Below are positions 37,667 through 45,860 of a DNA stretch of 64,000 nucleotides, piece by piece. The notes under the pieces were generated by a model. That model was not told where the DNA came from. It saw only the letters and a list, made by a program, of their open reading frames with translations, and did no database searches. The position numbers were made by a program, and so were the translations under genes. Source of the stretch: Bacteroidia bacterium (GTDB lineage: Bacteria > Bacteroidota > Bacteroidia > Flavobacteriales > Flavobacteriaceae); contig JAUIDI010000001.1 in assembly GCA_030428705.1 (NCBI GenBank), positions 1 through 64,000 on the forward strand, in the 5' to 3' direction. The number at the start of each line of letters is the position of its first letter. The first letter of the stretch is position 1.

Positions 37667-38557
37667 TCACCAATTTACAAAGGAAACCCCGATTCCTACA
37701 GTATTTTGGTAATGATTATAGTCGACCAAGGTCTCCCCATATCCCGTAAAAAGCTGTGCATGCAACTTTATATTGGCATTGAGGGGATACAAATAATTGA
37801 ATTGCAGGCTTCCGTGATTGTCCTTAAAGGAAAATGAATTGGTGGCAACGGCGTAAAACGTATGTTTCTTTAGTTTATAAATGGCCGTAATTTCCCCATT
37901 GCCAATATAATCAGTAATCAAGGGGTTTTCATCCTCCTCGTCCTGCAACCTGATCCAAGGGCGCAAATAGATCTGCAGGTTTTTGCTTTCGAGGCCCAAA
38001 CTGAAAATAATCCTGTTCCAGCTTCTAGATCGGGGCAGGTCCCTTCCGTTCGATTGATGGTTGAAAGTTATACCGGCCATTTTCAGGGTCAATCCCGGCA
38101 ATTTAAGATTTATGGGAAAGTTGAGCATCAGTTCCGGTTCATAGTTCAACTCCCTAAAGGCCCGGGAAAGTTCCGAATTATAGATTTGCCAATGTGCGAT
38201 CTGCGTATAGCCTACCCAAAGATCGCCGTGGCCAAAAAACAACGATTGGACCAGTTTGGTCTTAAAACTGAGCTGAAACTTGGCTTCATAATTATTGAAG
38301 TCTTTGGGTACGGTTGACGAATAATCGGGGTTTTCGCTTTGCGGCAGTCCGTTCGGGTCGCTCGACCATCTTCCTGCGGTCACATAGATCGGCTTGTACG
38401 AGGTCAGCCTAAAAGTACCTTGCTTATCCCCACTATCCAGTTCCCAAATTCGGGAAAGCGTTTTCAACGAATCCTGGTTTCGGAGAAGTTTTTGGCCGTT
38501 GGAGGCCAAAAAAGAAAAGAGCAAAACAACAAAAGGAAATATTTTTCTGAAAATCAT
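37667..38557 (-). CDS. pldA: Outer-membrane phospholipase A
   Basis: OMPLA hydrolyses phospholipids that reach the outer leaflet of the outer membrane. The catalytic segment FNHQSNGRDLPRSRSWNR keeps the His and Ser of the active site and the SNGR and SRSWNR blocks of the E. coli enzyme; strands elsewhere are barrel-like. The start at 38557 gives a clean signal peptide (MIFRKIFPFVVLLFSFLASN). An ATG 13 codons upstream (38596) would overlap the preceding gene. It follows three small lipoprotein genes. Confidence 0.93.
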   Translation of the reverse strand: MIFRKIFPFVVLLFSFLASNGQKLLRNQDSLKTLSRIWELDSGDKQGTFRLTSYKPIYVTAGRWSSDPNGLPQSENPDYSSTVPKDFNNYEAKFQLSFKTKLVQSLFFGHGDLWVGYTQIAHWQIYNSELSRAFRELNYEPELMLNFPINLKLPGLTLKMAGITFNHQSNGRDLPRSRSWNRIIFSLGLESKNLQIYLRPWIRLQDEEDENPLITDYIGNGEITAIYKLKKHTFYAVATNSFSFKDNHGSLQFNYLYPLNANIKLHAQLFTGYGETLVDYNHYQNTVGIGVSFVNW

Positions 38558-38570
38558 ATAATTGAAATTT

Positions 38571-38987
38571 CTATTGTCCACCATAGATAGGGACATCGTT
38601 TCGTTTCAGCACATACCCTTTCCAAGCGATAAGGAGATAGTCGTCGTCGGCCCAGTTTCCGGGGGCCGTTTTTTCGAGCAAAATACCTTGGTCCTGTTCC
38701 GGGAGAAAAAGTTCGGCCTTGGTTTTTGAACCGTCGAATAAAAGGTATGCAGGGTCGCCCTCGGTCATCATGCCATCCCTTAACGGATTCAGCTTGAAAG
38801 GTAGGCTATCCAATCCGATACATGCTTGTCGTATGTTGGAGAACGATTTTCCATCGGCGAACAGGCAAGTATCCGCTTTTGGTTTCTTGTAAGTTTCAAC
38901 TTTTGCGGGCCCGGTTTCTCTTTTATCGGAGTTTTTGCAGCATACCAAAATCAGGCTTGCCAATACGAACAATACTGCCTTTTTCAT
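38571..38987 (-). CDS. Unrecognised small lipoprotein
   Basis: Start at 38987 gives MKKAVLFVLASLILVCCKNS with a lipobox; an ATG ten codons upstream (39017) is less likely. The mature part of about 120 residues contains two further cysteines (DTCLFADGKSFSNIRQACIG) that may form a disulfide, and ends KRNDVPIYGGQ. No family recognised. It lies 13 bp upstream of pldA and probably shares its transcript. Confidence 0.68.
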   Translation of the reverse strand: MKKAVLFVLASLILVCCKNSDKRETGPAKVETYKKPKADTCLFADGKSFSNIRQACIGLDSLPFKLNPLRDGMMTEGDPAYLLFDGSKTKAELFLPEQDQGILLEKTAPGNWADDDYLLIAWKGYVLKRNDVPIYGGQ

Positions 38988-39077
38988 GTTTAAAAGTAAA
39001 TGATTCTCGATTCTCAAGGAGCGGTAAATTACTTCAGGCCAAAAACCACCTTTTTTGGCCCTAAAGCTTATAAGATA

Positions 39078-39545
39078 CTAGTCCGTGGTATATTGCCCAC
39101 ACCCTTCCAGTTTGGTGAATTCGGTTTCCCTACCTTTCATGTATTCGACGGTTACCGAATAGGGGGAAGCCATACCCGATGTGGCACTGATACATTCGGT
39201 TTCGGTGATTTCAATGTTCATTTTGGCCATTTCGGTATGCAGGGCGTAGCGTTTTACGTTATCGTCCCCGGTAGGTTCCGTGTGGGGTGTTAATATCGAG
39301 TCGTTGACGGTCTTTAGCTTTATCATCCTTTCGGATATGGTCAAACTCCAAAAAGGCTCCGAACCGTTGGCTTTAAAGTTGCCATCGGTCGCGGTCTTTT
39401 TTTCAGCGGACGGTTCCTTTTTTACAACCGTATCCGCAGCCGTTACATTCTCCGATGGGCCATCGTTGCTTTCGCTAGTTTTTTTGTCCTTGCAGGATAA
39501 GATCGTAAGACAGACACCCAATAGAAGTATTGCGAACTTTTTCAT
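39078..39545 (-). CDS. COG3650-like lipoprotein
   Basis: Lipoprotein signal (GVCLTILSCKDK) followed by a low-complexity acidic linker and a domain starting FKANGSEPFWSLTISERMI. Conserved GSEPFWSL, TECISATSGMASPYSVTVEY and LEGCGQY fit the COG3650 family, often found fused or next to META/HslJ domains. That association is repeated here: the META-domain gene is directly upstream, two bases away. Function unknown. Confidence 0.75.
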   Translation of the reverse strand: MKKFAILLLGVCLTILSCKDKKTSESNDGPSENVTAADTVVKKEPSAEKKTATDGNFKANGSEPFWSLTISERMIKLKTVNDSILTPHTEPTGDDNVKRYALHTEMAKMNIEITETECISATSGMASPYSVTVEYMKGRETEFTKLEGCGQYTTD

Positions 39546-39547
39546 TT

Positions 39548-39973
39548 TTATTGTACTTTTTTGAATCGCATCATGGAAACGTTGTCGATCATCAGGTTCA
39601 GTTTGCCATCGGCATCAAAACTGAACTTGTTCACTTTTTTCATGGTGTTCAAAAAGACCTTTTCACCGTCGCCACAGAACATCATGGTCGTCGGGCCCGG
39701 TTCGCCGAAGGAGATAGCGTCACCGTTGAGCGTATAATCGGCGGAGTATCCATTACAGCTATTGTTACCCTCGGCCTTTTGGGTTTCCTTATTGAAAGCT
39801 ATTTGGGGCTTTTTATCGGGAAACAATCCTTCAAAGGCAATACGCGGGCCAGAGATATATTCCAATTCCCAGGTCGCATTGTACAGATTTTCACTCGCCG
39901 GTTTTTTGGTCGATGAGCACGCATACGAAATGATTGCCAGTACAACCAAAGTTTTCAAGACTTTAATTTTCAT
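39548..39973 (-). CDS. META/HslJ-domain lipoprotein
   Basis: A lipoprotein (YACSSTKK) whose 115-residue domain follows the META pattern: NATWELEYISG, PQIAFNKETQKAEGNNSCNG, then the cysteine pair spanning NSCNGYSADY and TTMMFCGDGEKVFLNTM. META proteins such as HslJ are linked to envelope stress and antibiotic tolerance. First gene of the minus-strand group that runs through pldA and bestrophin. Confidence 0.82.
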   Translation of the reverse strand: MKIKVLKTLVVLAIISYACSSTKKPASENLYNATWELEYISGPRIAFEGLFPDKKPQIAFNKETQKAEGNNSCNGYSADYTLNGDAISFGEPGPTTMMFCGDGEKVFLNTMKKVNKFSFDADGKLNLMIDNVSMMRFKKVQ

Positions 39974-40144
39974 AATTTAAAGAGTATAGGTTAGTAATAA
40001 CTTAGTAAAAAAACAATGGTCAACGGTATAGTGTTTAGTATATAATTTACGAAAAAAAACAATGGCTAACATTGAATGTTGTTTCAAAATTGAAACAACA
40101 AGTTAGACCAAGATTGAAAAAAAAGATGGCACAATAGAATTTGT

Positions 40145-40170
40145 CGGGATACACTTGTACTACACTTAAT
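40145..40170 (+). repeat. Left arm of inverted repeat around the TPR-LuxR gene
   Basis: Contains GATACACTTGTACTACA (40148-40164), the exact reverse complement of 42017-42033. Over 26 bases, 23 match. The core includes the palindrome TACA-CT-TGTA. Confidence 0.85.
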
Positions 40171-40220
40171 GTTTTGTATCGATTGGGAAATAAAGAATTT
40201 CTTGAAATTCTCTATTTAGA

Positions 40221-40289
40221 TCCCGAAACAAGTCCGGAATGATATTTTTAGCAGAATCCCGACGCACTCCGATAGCTATCGGGGTCGGG
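40221..40289. repeat. Imperfect hairpins resembling flavobacterial dispersed repeats
   Basis: TCCCGAAACAAGTCCGGAAT is followed by CCCGAC (40258-40263), the perfect palindrome CCGATAGCTATCGG (40269-40282) and GTCGGG (40284-40289), giving a stem within a stem. I recall similar CCCGAAACAAGTTCGGG and GATAGCTATC elements scattered in flavobacterial intergenic DNA. It may act as a terminator-like structure for the TPR-LuxR gene, though no T-run follows. Confidence 0.55.
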
Positions 40290-40310
40290 GAATTCTTTTC
40301 GATTAAAAAA

Positions 40311-41729
40311 TTAAATAGAGGACATCCAATGATACAAATCTTCATTTTTTGGTATCCCAAGTTTTTTGCGAAGTCTATATTTTTTTACCTGAACCGTTTT
40401 AGGTTGGACAAAAGTGAATCGTGCAATTTCCTTTGAAGAAAAATTGAGCCAGATCATTGCACATAACTTAAGTTCGGTATTTACCAGATTCGGATTTATC
40501 TTTAAAAGTTTTTGGCATATTTCAGGATATACTTCTTGGAAACGGGCCAAAAAGAAAGGGGAGTTTTCGGATGCCAGGGTTACAATTTCGTCGAATGCAT
40601 CATTAAGTCTTTTCCTTAGTACATTACTTTCTTGTTCCTTCAACTGTATGGCAAGGTCCTTTTCAATGAGTTTCTCTTTACGTTTTTTATTGAAATACCT
40701 GTAAAGGAGGTATAAAAGCGCAAGAAGGATAACGATAATCACTGTAAGTAACCAAATAAATTGTCGTCGTTCCATTCTGTACTCACTTTCCTGCTCATCC
40801 AATAGTTGCTCCAAGGCAAGGTTCAAGGCCTCATTTTTTTCTTCTGAAATATTGTTGTTTACTTCCAAATAATTTTGATAATATTCAAGGGACTTTTCCG
40901 AATCACCGATTAAATCATATGTTTCGTACAAGCGCTTGTAAACAAGACCAATCTCCCTCACACGTTTTATGGCCTTGGAAATTTCCAAAGCCCGACCATA
41001 ATAATCCAAGGCTGCCTTGTAGTTTCCCTTTTTTTTATGAAAATCTCCGTAAGTCATCAAAAAAACGGATTCTTGATACTTAGTGGGAGGATTAAGTGCC
41101 ATCACATTTTGCACCTTTCTCAGATAATGTTCTGTAGAATCGAGATTATTACCTTTGAACATATGAAAATAGGCCAAATTTATATAAGGGTTTGGGTTGG
41201 TAGGATTTGATTTTATTGCCTTATGTCGGTAAATTAAAACTGAATCAATATTTATTGGGGCAAATGAAGCTGATTTGTTCATATACATCACACATAAAAG
41301 CCTATCGTCATCCAGTCGATATTTTTTGTACTGTAAAATGGCTTCGTCGTATTTTTCTATCGCTTTTTGATTGAGTTTTAATTCCAAATAATTGATTGCC
41401 ACCCCAGAAAGTACACGAACCCTCAAATCATGATCCTTCGAGGTGATTGCCATCTTTTGGGCCAGTGCCAGATATCTTAGACTTTCCTGATATTGACCCA
41501 ACGCGGTCAATGCGATACTAATCTGTTTATATCCCTTAGCCACTCCCCAATCATACCCGATCTCCCTAGATGTTTTTATTTGATCTACACAAAGGTTTGC
41601 AGCTTTTTCAAATTCTCCACGATACCTCAATTCGTTAAATTCCACGGTCAACAAACTATCTATCTGTTGCGTCTTTTCCTGTGCCACGGTCATCGAGGAA
41701 ATAAACAAAAAAGCAAATACCATAATCAT
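40311..41729 (-). CDS. TPR sensor with C-terminal LuxR-type helix-turn-helix
   Basis: A signal peptide (MIMVFAFLFISSMTVAQ from the 41729 start; a start at 41801 adds 24 residues), about seven tetratricopeptide units in the periplasm, a membrane segment (FIWLLTVIIVILLALLYLLY), a coiled-coil and a cytoplasmic HTH of LuxR type (ELKLCAMIWLNFSSKEIARF, VQPKTVQVKKYRLRKKLG). Such one-component membrane regulators are frequent in flavobacteria near polysaccharide loci. Here no susC/susD pair is visible next to it. The gene is bracketed by a 26 bp inverted repeat. Confidence 0.88.
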   Translation of the reverse strand: MIMVFAFLFISSMTVAQEKTQQIDSLLTVEFNELRYRGEFEKAANLCVDQIKTSREIGYDWGVAKGYKQISIALTALGQYQESLRYLALAQKMAITSKDHDLRVRVLSGVAINYLELKLNQKAIEKYDEAILQYKKYRLDDDRLLCVMYMNKSASFAPINIDSVLIYRHKAIKSNPTNPNPYINLAYFHMFKGNNLDSTEHYLRKVQNVMALNPPTKYQESVFLMTYGDFHKKKGNYKAALDYYGRALEISKAIKRVREIGLVYKRLYETYDLIGDSEKSLEYYQNYLEVNNNISEEKNEALNLALEQLLDEQESEYRMERRQFIWLLTVIIVILLALLYLLYRYFNKKRKEKLIEKDLAIQLKEQESNVLRKRLNDAFDEIVTLASENSPFFLARFQEVYPEICQKLLKINPNLVNTELKLCAMIWLNFSSKEIARFTFVQPKTVQVKKYRLRKKLGIPKNEDLYHWMSSI

Positions 41730-41801
41730 ATGACGGGTAGTACGTTTTGGAAGCAATATCGAGTAGCAAACCAAAAGAAAAATTAAACTTTCGTATCCCA
41801 T

Positions 41802-42172
41802 TGGATTAGAACTTCAAATTTAGGTATAAGAACGGGTAAATCTTTAAGACAATTTATTTATAATATGCTGATAAAAAGAACTTTAAAACATTCATTCAAG
41901 AGATGAAAGGTGTTTGGCATTCATTGTCAAAATACTAATCATTCTCAATTAAAATCTATATCACCGGGGGTACTCTATTTAGTTTTTTAATTCCCAAGTA
42001 GTCTCAAAATATGAAATGTAGTACAAGTGTATCTCGTTAAATTCTAAAATTACTTTTTTTTTAGCAATCTTGACTTTATCATGTTCTACCGATATAATAA
42101 TACGGAAACGTTCTGATTGTTGAGCAGAACATTTTTACTGAAAAGTGATTTTCACATAAAACTTAAATACAA
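41802..42172. other. Divergent intergenic region, regulatory
   Basis: AT-rich region between the TPR-LuxR gene and the rhodanese gene. It contains the right inverted-repeat arm at 42011-42036, about 210-235 bp from the 41801 start and 137-162 bp before the rhodanese ATG. I see no convincing TAnnTTTG promoter or small gene. Confidence 0.6.
42011..42036 (-). repeat. Right arm of inverted repeat around the TPR-LuxR gene
   Basis: TGTAGTACAAGTGTATC (42017-42033) is the exact reverse complement of 40148-40164. Contains the palindrome TACA-AG-TGTA. Confidence 0.85.
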
Positions 42173-43000
42173 ATGAGAACACAAACTTTAACCTTATTGC
42201 GCAGGGCATTTGCGTTGGGTATGCTTGTTTTAGCCTGCAATTATGGATTTTCCGTTGAGAAACCATTACTTTCAAATACCTTTCATATCCCTTCAAACAA
42301 TGAAGCACAATCCCTATCGCAAATTGATGTGGCAAAGGCCTATAGCTTATTAAGGAACAAGGCATATACGTGGATAGACCTTCGATCTGAAAATGATATA
42401 AAATTATATGGAAGAATAGGCAATGCTAGATCTATACGCTACGATAATGGATCGCAGCCTTTCATCACTAAGGTGACAGTACTTAATCGAAATGCCAATT
42501 ATATCGTATTCGCCAGCACAGGATATCAAAACACCGATATATTGGAAAGTTTTAGAAAATTGGGATTTAAAAATGTACTTGCTTTAAAGGGTGGTGTTGT
42601 AGAATGGAAAAAACGAAACTACCCACTTGTCAAGGATGATGAAAGTACTCCTGTGGACAAAGATGCCCCTGCAACCGGCGTATTCAGTTTAGAGGCCTCC
42701 GAGGCCATCAAATATGCCGAATCCGACGATGTCGTCTGGTTGGATCTGCGTAGGTCAAAGAATCCCAAGGCTGGCTTCATAAAAAGACTCAATCCCCTGA
42801 TCGATAGCAACAATAATGCGGCGCTAAGAAGGGAAATCAGTATGCTTGGCAAAACCAACCATTACATATTTTTTACGGATCATGGTAATAGGAATAGTTA
42901 CCTTAGAAGGATTTTTAGACAATATGGATTCAAAAACGCAAAATCTGTCAGGGGTGGATATAGAGCACTTAAACTTTTAAAAGAGAGACAGCCCCGATAA
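42173..43000 (+). CDS. Exported tandem rhodanese-like protein without catalytic cysteines
   Basis: An N-terminal signal sequence (with ACNYG near residue 22, a possible but non-ideal lipobox) is followed by two rhodanese folds, about 50-150 and 170-268. Landmarks are TWIDLRSENDIKLYGRIGNA and VVWLDLRRSKNPKAGFIKRL for the CH2-like regions and ALKGGVVEWKKRNYP and SVRGGYRALKLL for the ends. The active loops read YIVFASTGYQN and YIFFTDHGNRN, with Ala114 and Thr235 where active rhodaneses have Cys. It is therefore unlikely to transfer sulfur and may be a binding or regulatory protein. Confidence 0.8.
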   Translation: MRTQTLTLLRRAFALGMLVLACNYGFSVEKPLLSNTFHIPSNNEAQSLSQIDVAKAYSLLRNKAYTWIDLRSENDIKLYGRIGNARSIRYDNGSQPFITKVTVLNRNANYIVFASTGYQNTDILESFRKLGFKNVLALKGGVVEWKKRNYPLVKDDESTPVDKDAPATGVFSLEASEAIKYAESDDVVWLDLRRSKNPKAGFIKRLNPLIDSNNNAALRREISMLGKTNHYIFFTDHGNRNSYLRRIFRQYGFKNAKSVRGGYRALKLLKERQPR

Positions 43001-43316
43001 GAACTTTAAGTGACGTATTTTAAACCACTTTTTACTATTGGCATTCTGTAGTTCTTCCGAAGAAAATATATGAAAAACCGGCATCCCAAGGATGCCGGTT
43101 TATTTTTCTGTAATCTACAGACTTTTGTACGCCATGGAATTTGGCACTGGCAAAACTGTTCCTTTTCATTAGAATTTTCCGTAGCAGTTTCAAAATCGGC
43201 ATTTTCTGGAACCTTAGAGCATTCCTCAGTGAGGATAAAGAAAATCAAATAAAAATTTATAATAGCTTTTTTTGGAAGTGGGTTAATTTTGTTAGGAAAA
43301 TATAAAAGGAGAAAAA
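43001..43316. other. Intergenic region with rhodanese terminator and msrB leader
   Basis: It holds the terminator at 43074-43108, then about 200 bases without a convincing gene. A TAATTTTG promoter-like element and a GGAG ribosome-binding site stand before msrB. Confidence 0.6.
43074..43108 (+). terminator. Strong terminator after the rhodanese gene
   Basis: AAAACCGGCATCC, loop CAA, GGATGCCGGTTT, then TATTTTT. A 12 bp GC-rich stem. Confidence 0.88.
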
Positions 43317-43778
43317 ATGTTAAACTGGAAAGATATAATTCATTTTGCGACTAAAGGAAATCCTAAACCCGATAGAAGGGTAGAAAGAACAGAAGAAGAA
43401 TGGAGAGCCCTTTTGACCCCCGAACAGTTTCGTATAACCAGGTTGAAGGGCACTGAAGCTGCACATAGCGGGGCATTGTGCAGCATTTATGAAGCGGGCA
43501 AGTACAATTGTGTCTGTTGCGACACCCCCTTGTTCGATTCGACCATCAAGTTCAACTCGGGCACTGGATGGCCAAGCTTTACCCAACCGATCAGAGAGAA
43601 TACCATTAAATATGAAAAGGATACCTCTTTTGGCATGGTACGGGTCGAGGTAATGTGCAACACCTGTGATGCCCATTTGGGCCACGTGTTCCCCGATGGT
43701 CCTGAGCCCAGCGGTCTGCGTTATTGCATTAATTCCGAGTCGATGACGCTACAGGCCGAAGATGTAGAGACCAATTAA
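43317..43778 (+). CDS. msrB: Peptide-methionine (R)-S-oxide reductase
   Basis: MsrB repairs the R epimer of methionine sulfoxide in proteins. Zinc ligands are Cys65, Cys68 (CVCC), Cys114 and Cys117 (CNTC); the catalytic residue is Cys137 in GLRYCINSESM, and the SGTGWPSF block is intact. No signal peptide, so cytoplasmic. A good GGAG ribosome-binding site precedes the ATG. It opens a plus-strand block that also contains selO and msrA. Confidence 0.96.
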   Translation: MLNWKDIIHFATKGNPKPDRRVERTEEEWRALLTPEQFRITRLKGTEAAHSGALCSIYEAGKYNCVCCDTPLFDSTIKFNSGTGWPSFTQPIRENTIKYEKDTSFGMVRVEVMCNTCDAHLGHVFPDGPEPSGLRYCINSESMTLQAEDVETN

Positions 43779-43906
43779 TTCCATTTGAACTGAAGTAGGT
43801 TAAGGATTTATATCAATAAGGTTATAGTCTTTAAAGTTAGTAACAATACGGGGGATACCGGGGCGGCATACCCATTTTGCACGATAAAAAGAACCAAAAG
43901 TTTATT

Positions 43907-44138
43907 ATGGATATCAAGAAGGAAGAGGCCAAAGTCGAGTACACGCTGCGCAACGGCAAAATGTATCTAACGCATTCAGACGTGCCCAATAACCTTCGGG
44001 GCAGTGGCGTAGGGTGAGAGCTCGTACCCAAAACTTTTTGAAAAGCTGACCGATGAAGGTTACAAGGCTGTGGCCGTCTGTTCGTACGTACTTGCTGTTA
44101 AAAACTGCCACGACCACTGGAAAGATATCATTGAATAA
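43907..44138 (+). pseudogene. Broken small GNAT-family acetyltransferase (COG2388-like)
   Basis: From ATG 43907 the frame reads a start of an N-acetyltransferase: VEYTLRNGKMYLTHSDVPN, then LRGSGVG, the acetyl-CoA-binding loop. It then meets TGA at 44015. Another frame resumes with FEKLTDEGYKAVAVCSYVLA and ends at 44138 with a TAA. One in-frame stop and one extra T in the run at 44035-44039 explain both breaks. The pieces match the size and order of the small single-domain GNAT family. Two independent lesions make a sequencing error unlikely but not impossible. Confidence 0.72.
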
Positions 44139-44215
44139 TCAAAGGCTCTGATATATAACCCGTATCTTGTAGTATGGGTTTACGGTTTTAATGAGAAAAG
44201 AAGGAGACACGTTTT

Positions 44216-45781
44216 ATGATACAACTCAAAATAAAGGATAAATTCAGCATAGAGCTTCCGGCCGACCCTGATATGGACAATTCAAGACGCCAGGTACTGG
44301 AGGCCTGTTTTTCCTATGTGACTCCCAAAAAACCAGGAAATCCTTCACTTATCCATTTTAGTCCCGAGATGGTTCAAGCCATTGGAATCGATTATAAAGC
44401 GGTCAAGTCGATGGAGTTGTTAAAAATATTTTCTGGGGAAGAAGTGCTATCCAACACTCGGCCCTATGCCATGTGTTATGGCGGACATCAGTTTGGCAGT
44501 TGGGCAGGACAATTGGGTGATGGAAGGGCGATCAATCTCTGTGAGGTCGAGCATAACGGCAAGAACTGGGCACTGCAGTTAAAAGGTGCTGGTGAAACGC
44601 CCTATTCGCGGTCGGCCGACGGGTTGGCCGTGCTGCGTTCGTCCATCCGTGAATATTTGTGCAGCGAGGCCATGTTCCATTTGGGGGTACCCACCACCAG
44701 GGCGTTGTCATTGGTATTGACCGGGGATGAAGTACTTCGCGATATGTTGTACGATGGTCATCCCGAATATGAAAAGGGGGCCATCGTGTGTAGAATGGCC
44801 GAATCGTTTATTCGTTTTGGCAATTTTGAGATTTTCACTTCGCGGGGTGACACAAAAACATTAAAAGCCCTTGCCGATTTTACCATAAGACATCACTTTC
44901 CACAGTTGGGCAGGCCATCAAAAGAGGCGTATATAAAATTGTTGAAAGAAGTGGCAGATAGAAGTTTGGAAATGGTAATGCATTGGCAACGGGTCGGTTT
45001 TGTGCATGGTGTGATGAATACCGATAACATGTCGATTCTTGGTCTCACCATTGATTATGGGCCTTATGGCTGGTTGGAGGGCTACGACCACGGGTGGACA
45101 CCCAACACTACCGACCGCCAGTTCAAGCGCTATCGTTATGGCACCCAGCCGCAAATCGTGCTTTGGAACCTTTTGCAATTGGCCAATGCCCTTCATCCGT
45201 TGATAGAGGAATCGGAACCTTTAGAGGCCATTTTACGGGAGTTCCGCGATAACTATCCCAAGGCAAATGTAACTATGATGCGGAAAAAGCTTGGATTACA
45301 AACGAAGGAAGCTGACGATGCCAAAGTGGTGGCTGATTTGGAGGCCGTACTTCAGGCTTCGGAAACCGATATGACCATCTTCTTTAGAAAATTGGCCAAT
45401 TTTGCAAAGAACAGGCCCGAAGAAGGTTTAAAAATTGTGGAAGAGGCTTTTTATACGCTGGAAGAGATAGAAGGAGGCATTAAAAATCAATGGGAACAAT
45501 GGTTTGGTGTCTATGCAGATCGGTTAAAGATGGAAGATGTTTCCGATAAGCAACGGAAGATGGAAATGGACAAGGTCAATCCGAAATACGTGCTGCGCAA
45601 TTATATGGCCCAATTGGGCATTGATAGTGCGGATGAAGGAGACTATAGCTTATTGGAAGAATTGTTCAACTTGTTAAAAGACCCTTATGGGGAGCAACCT
45701 GAAATGGAAAAATGGTTTGCCAAGCGTCCTGATTGGGCGCGGCACAAAGTGGGTTGTTCCATGTTGTCGTGCAGTTCGTAA
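44216..45781 (+). CDS. selO: Protein adenylyltransferase SelO (YdiU family)
   Basis: A 521-residue pseudokinase of the SelO family, known to transfer AMP to protein side chains and to respond to redox state. Typical blocks: AMCYGGHQFGSWAGQLGDGR, LKGAGETPYSR, ADGLAVLRSSIREYLCSEAM, VHGVMNTDNMSILGLTIDYG and YRYGTQPQIVLWNL. The C-terminus ends CSMLSCSS, with the cysteine pair at the place where selenoprotein O of animals has selenocysteine. It lies between msrB and msrA, consistent with a redox-linked role. Confidence 0.95.
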   Translation: MIQLKIKDKFSIELPADPDMDNSRRQVLEACFSYVTPKKPGNPSLIHFSPEMVQAIGIDYKAVKSMELLKIFSGEEVLSNTRPYAMCYGGHQFGSWAGQLGDGRAINLCEVEHNGKNWALQLKGAGETPYSRSADGLAVLRSSIREYLCSEAMFHLGVPTTRALSLVLTGDEVLRDMLYDGHPEYEKGAIVCRMAESFIRFGNFEIFTSRGDTKTLKALADFTIRHHFPQLGRPSKEAYIKLLKEVADRSLEMVMHWQRVGFVHGVMNTDNMSILGLTIDYGPYGWLEGYDHGWTPNTTDRQFKRYRYGTQPQIVLWNLLQLANALHPLIEESEPLEAILREFRDNYPKANVTMMRKKLGLQTKEADDAKVVADLEAVLQASETDMTIFFRKLANFAKNRPEEGLKIVEEAFYTLEEIEGGIKNQWEQWFGVYADRLKMEDVSDKQRKMEMDKVNPKYVLRNYMAQLGIDSADEGDYSLLEELFNLLKDPYGEQPEMEKWFAKRPDWARHKVGCSMLSCSS

Positions 45782-45860
45782 GTCTTCGTATTTGCCAAGA
45801 GCCGAAAGGCAAAAGCGCGAAACATGTTTGGAATTCAGTATGGAAACGAAAAACTAAATT

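Larger units (their letters stand above)
39974..40310. other. Intergenic region with inverted-repeat arm and dispersed-repeat-like hairpin
   Basis: No gene is visible. It holds one arm of the inverted repeat that flanks the TPR-LuxR gene (40145-40170), a TCCCGAAACAAGTCCGGAAT element at 40221-40240 and a compound palindrome at 40258-40289. The rest is AT-rich. Confidence 0.7.

Noticed and set aside
43006-43248. 80-codon minus-strand frame in the gap before msrB
   Set aside because: It runs through the strong terminator hairpin and shows no motif or start context.
44205-44221. 17-base match AGACACGTTTTATGATA also at 46085-46101
   Set aside because: One copy is at the selO start and the other in the middle of the glycosylase-like gene; probably chance.
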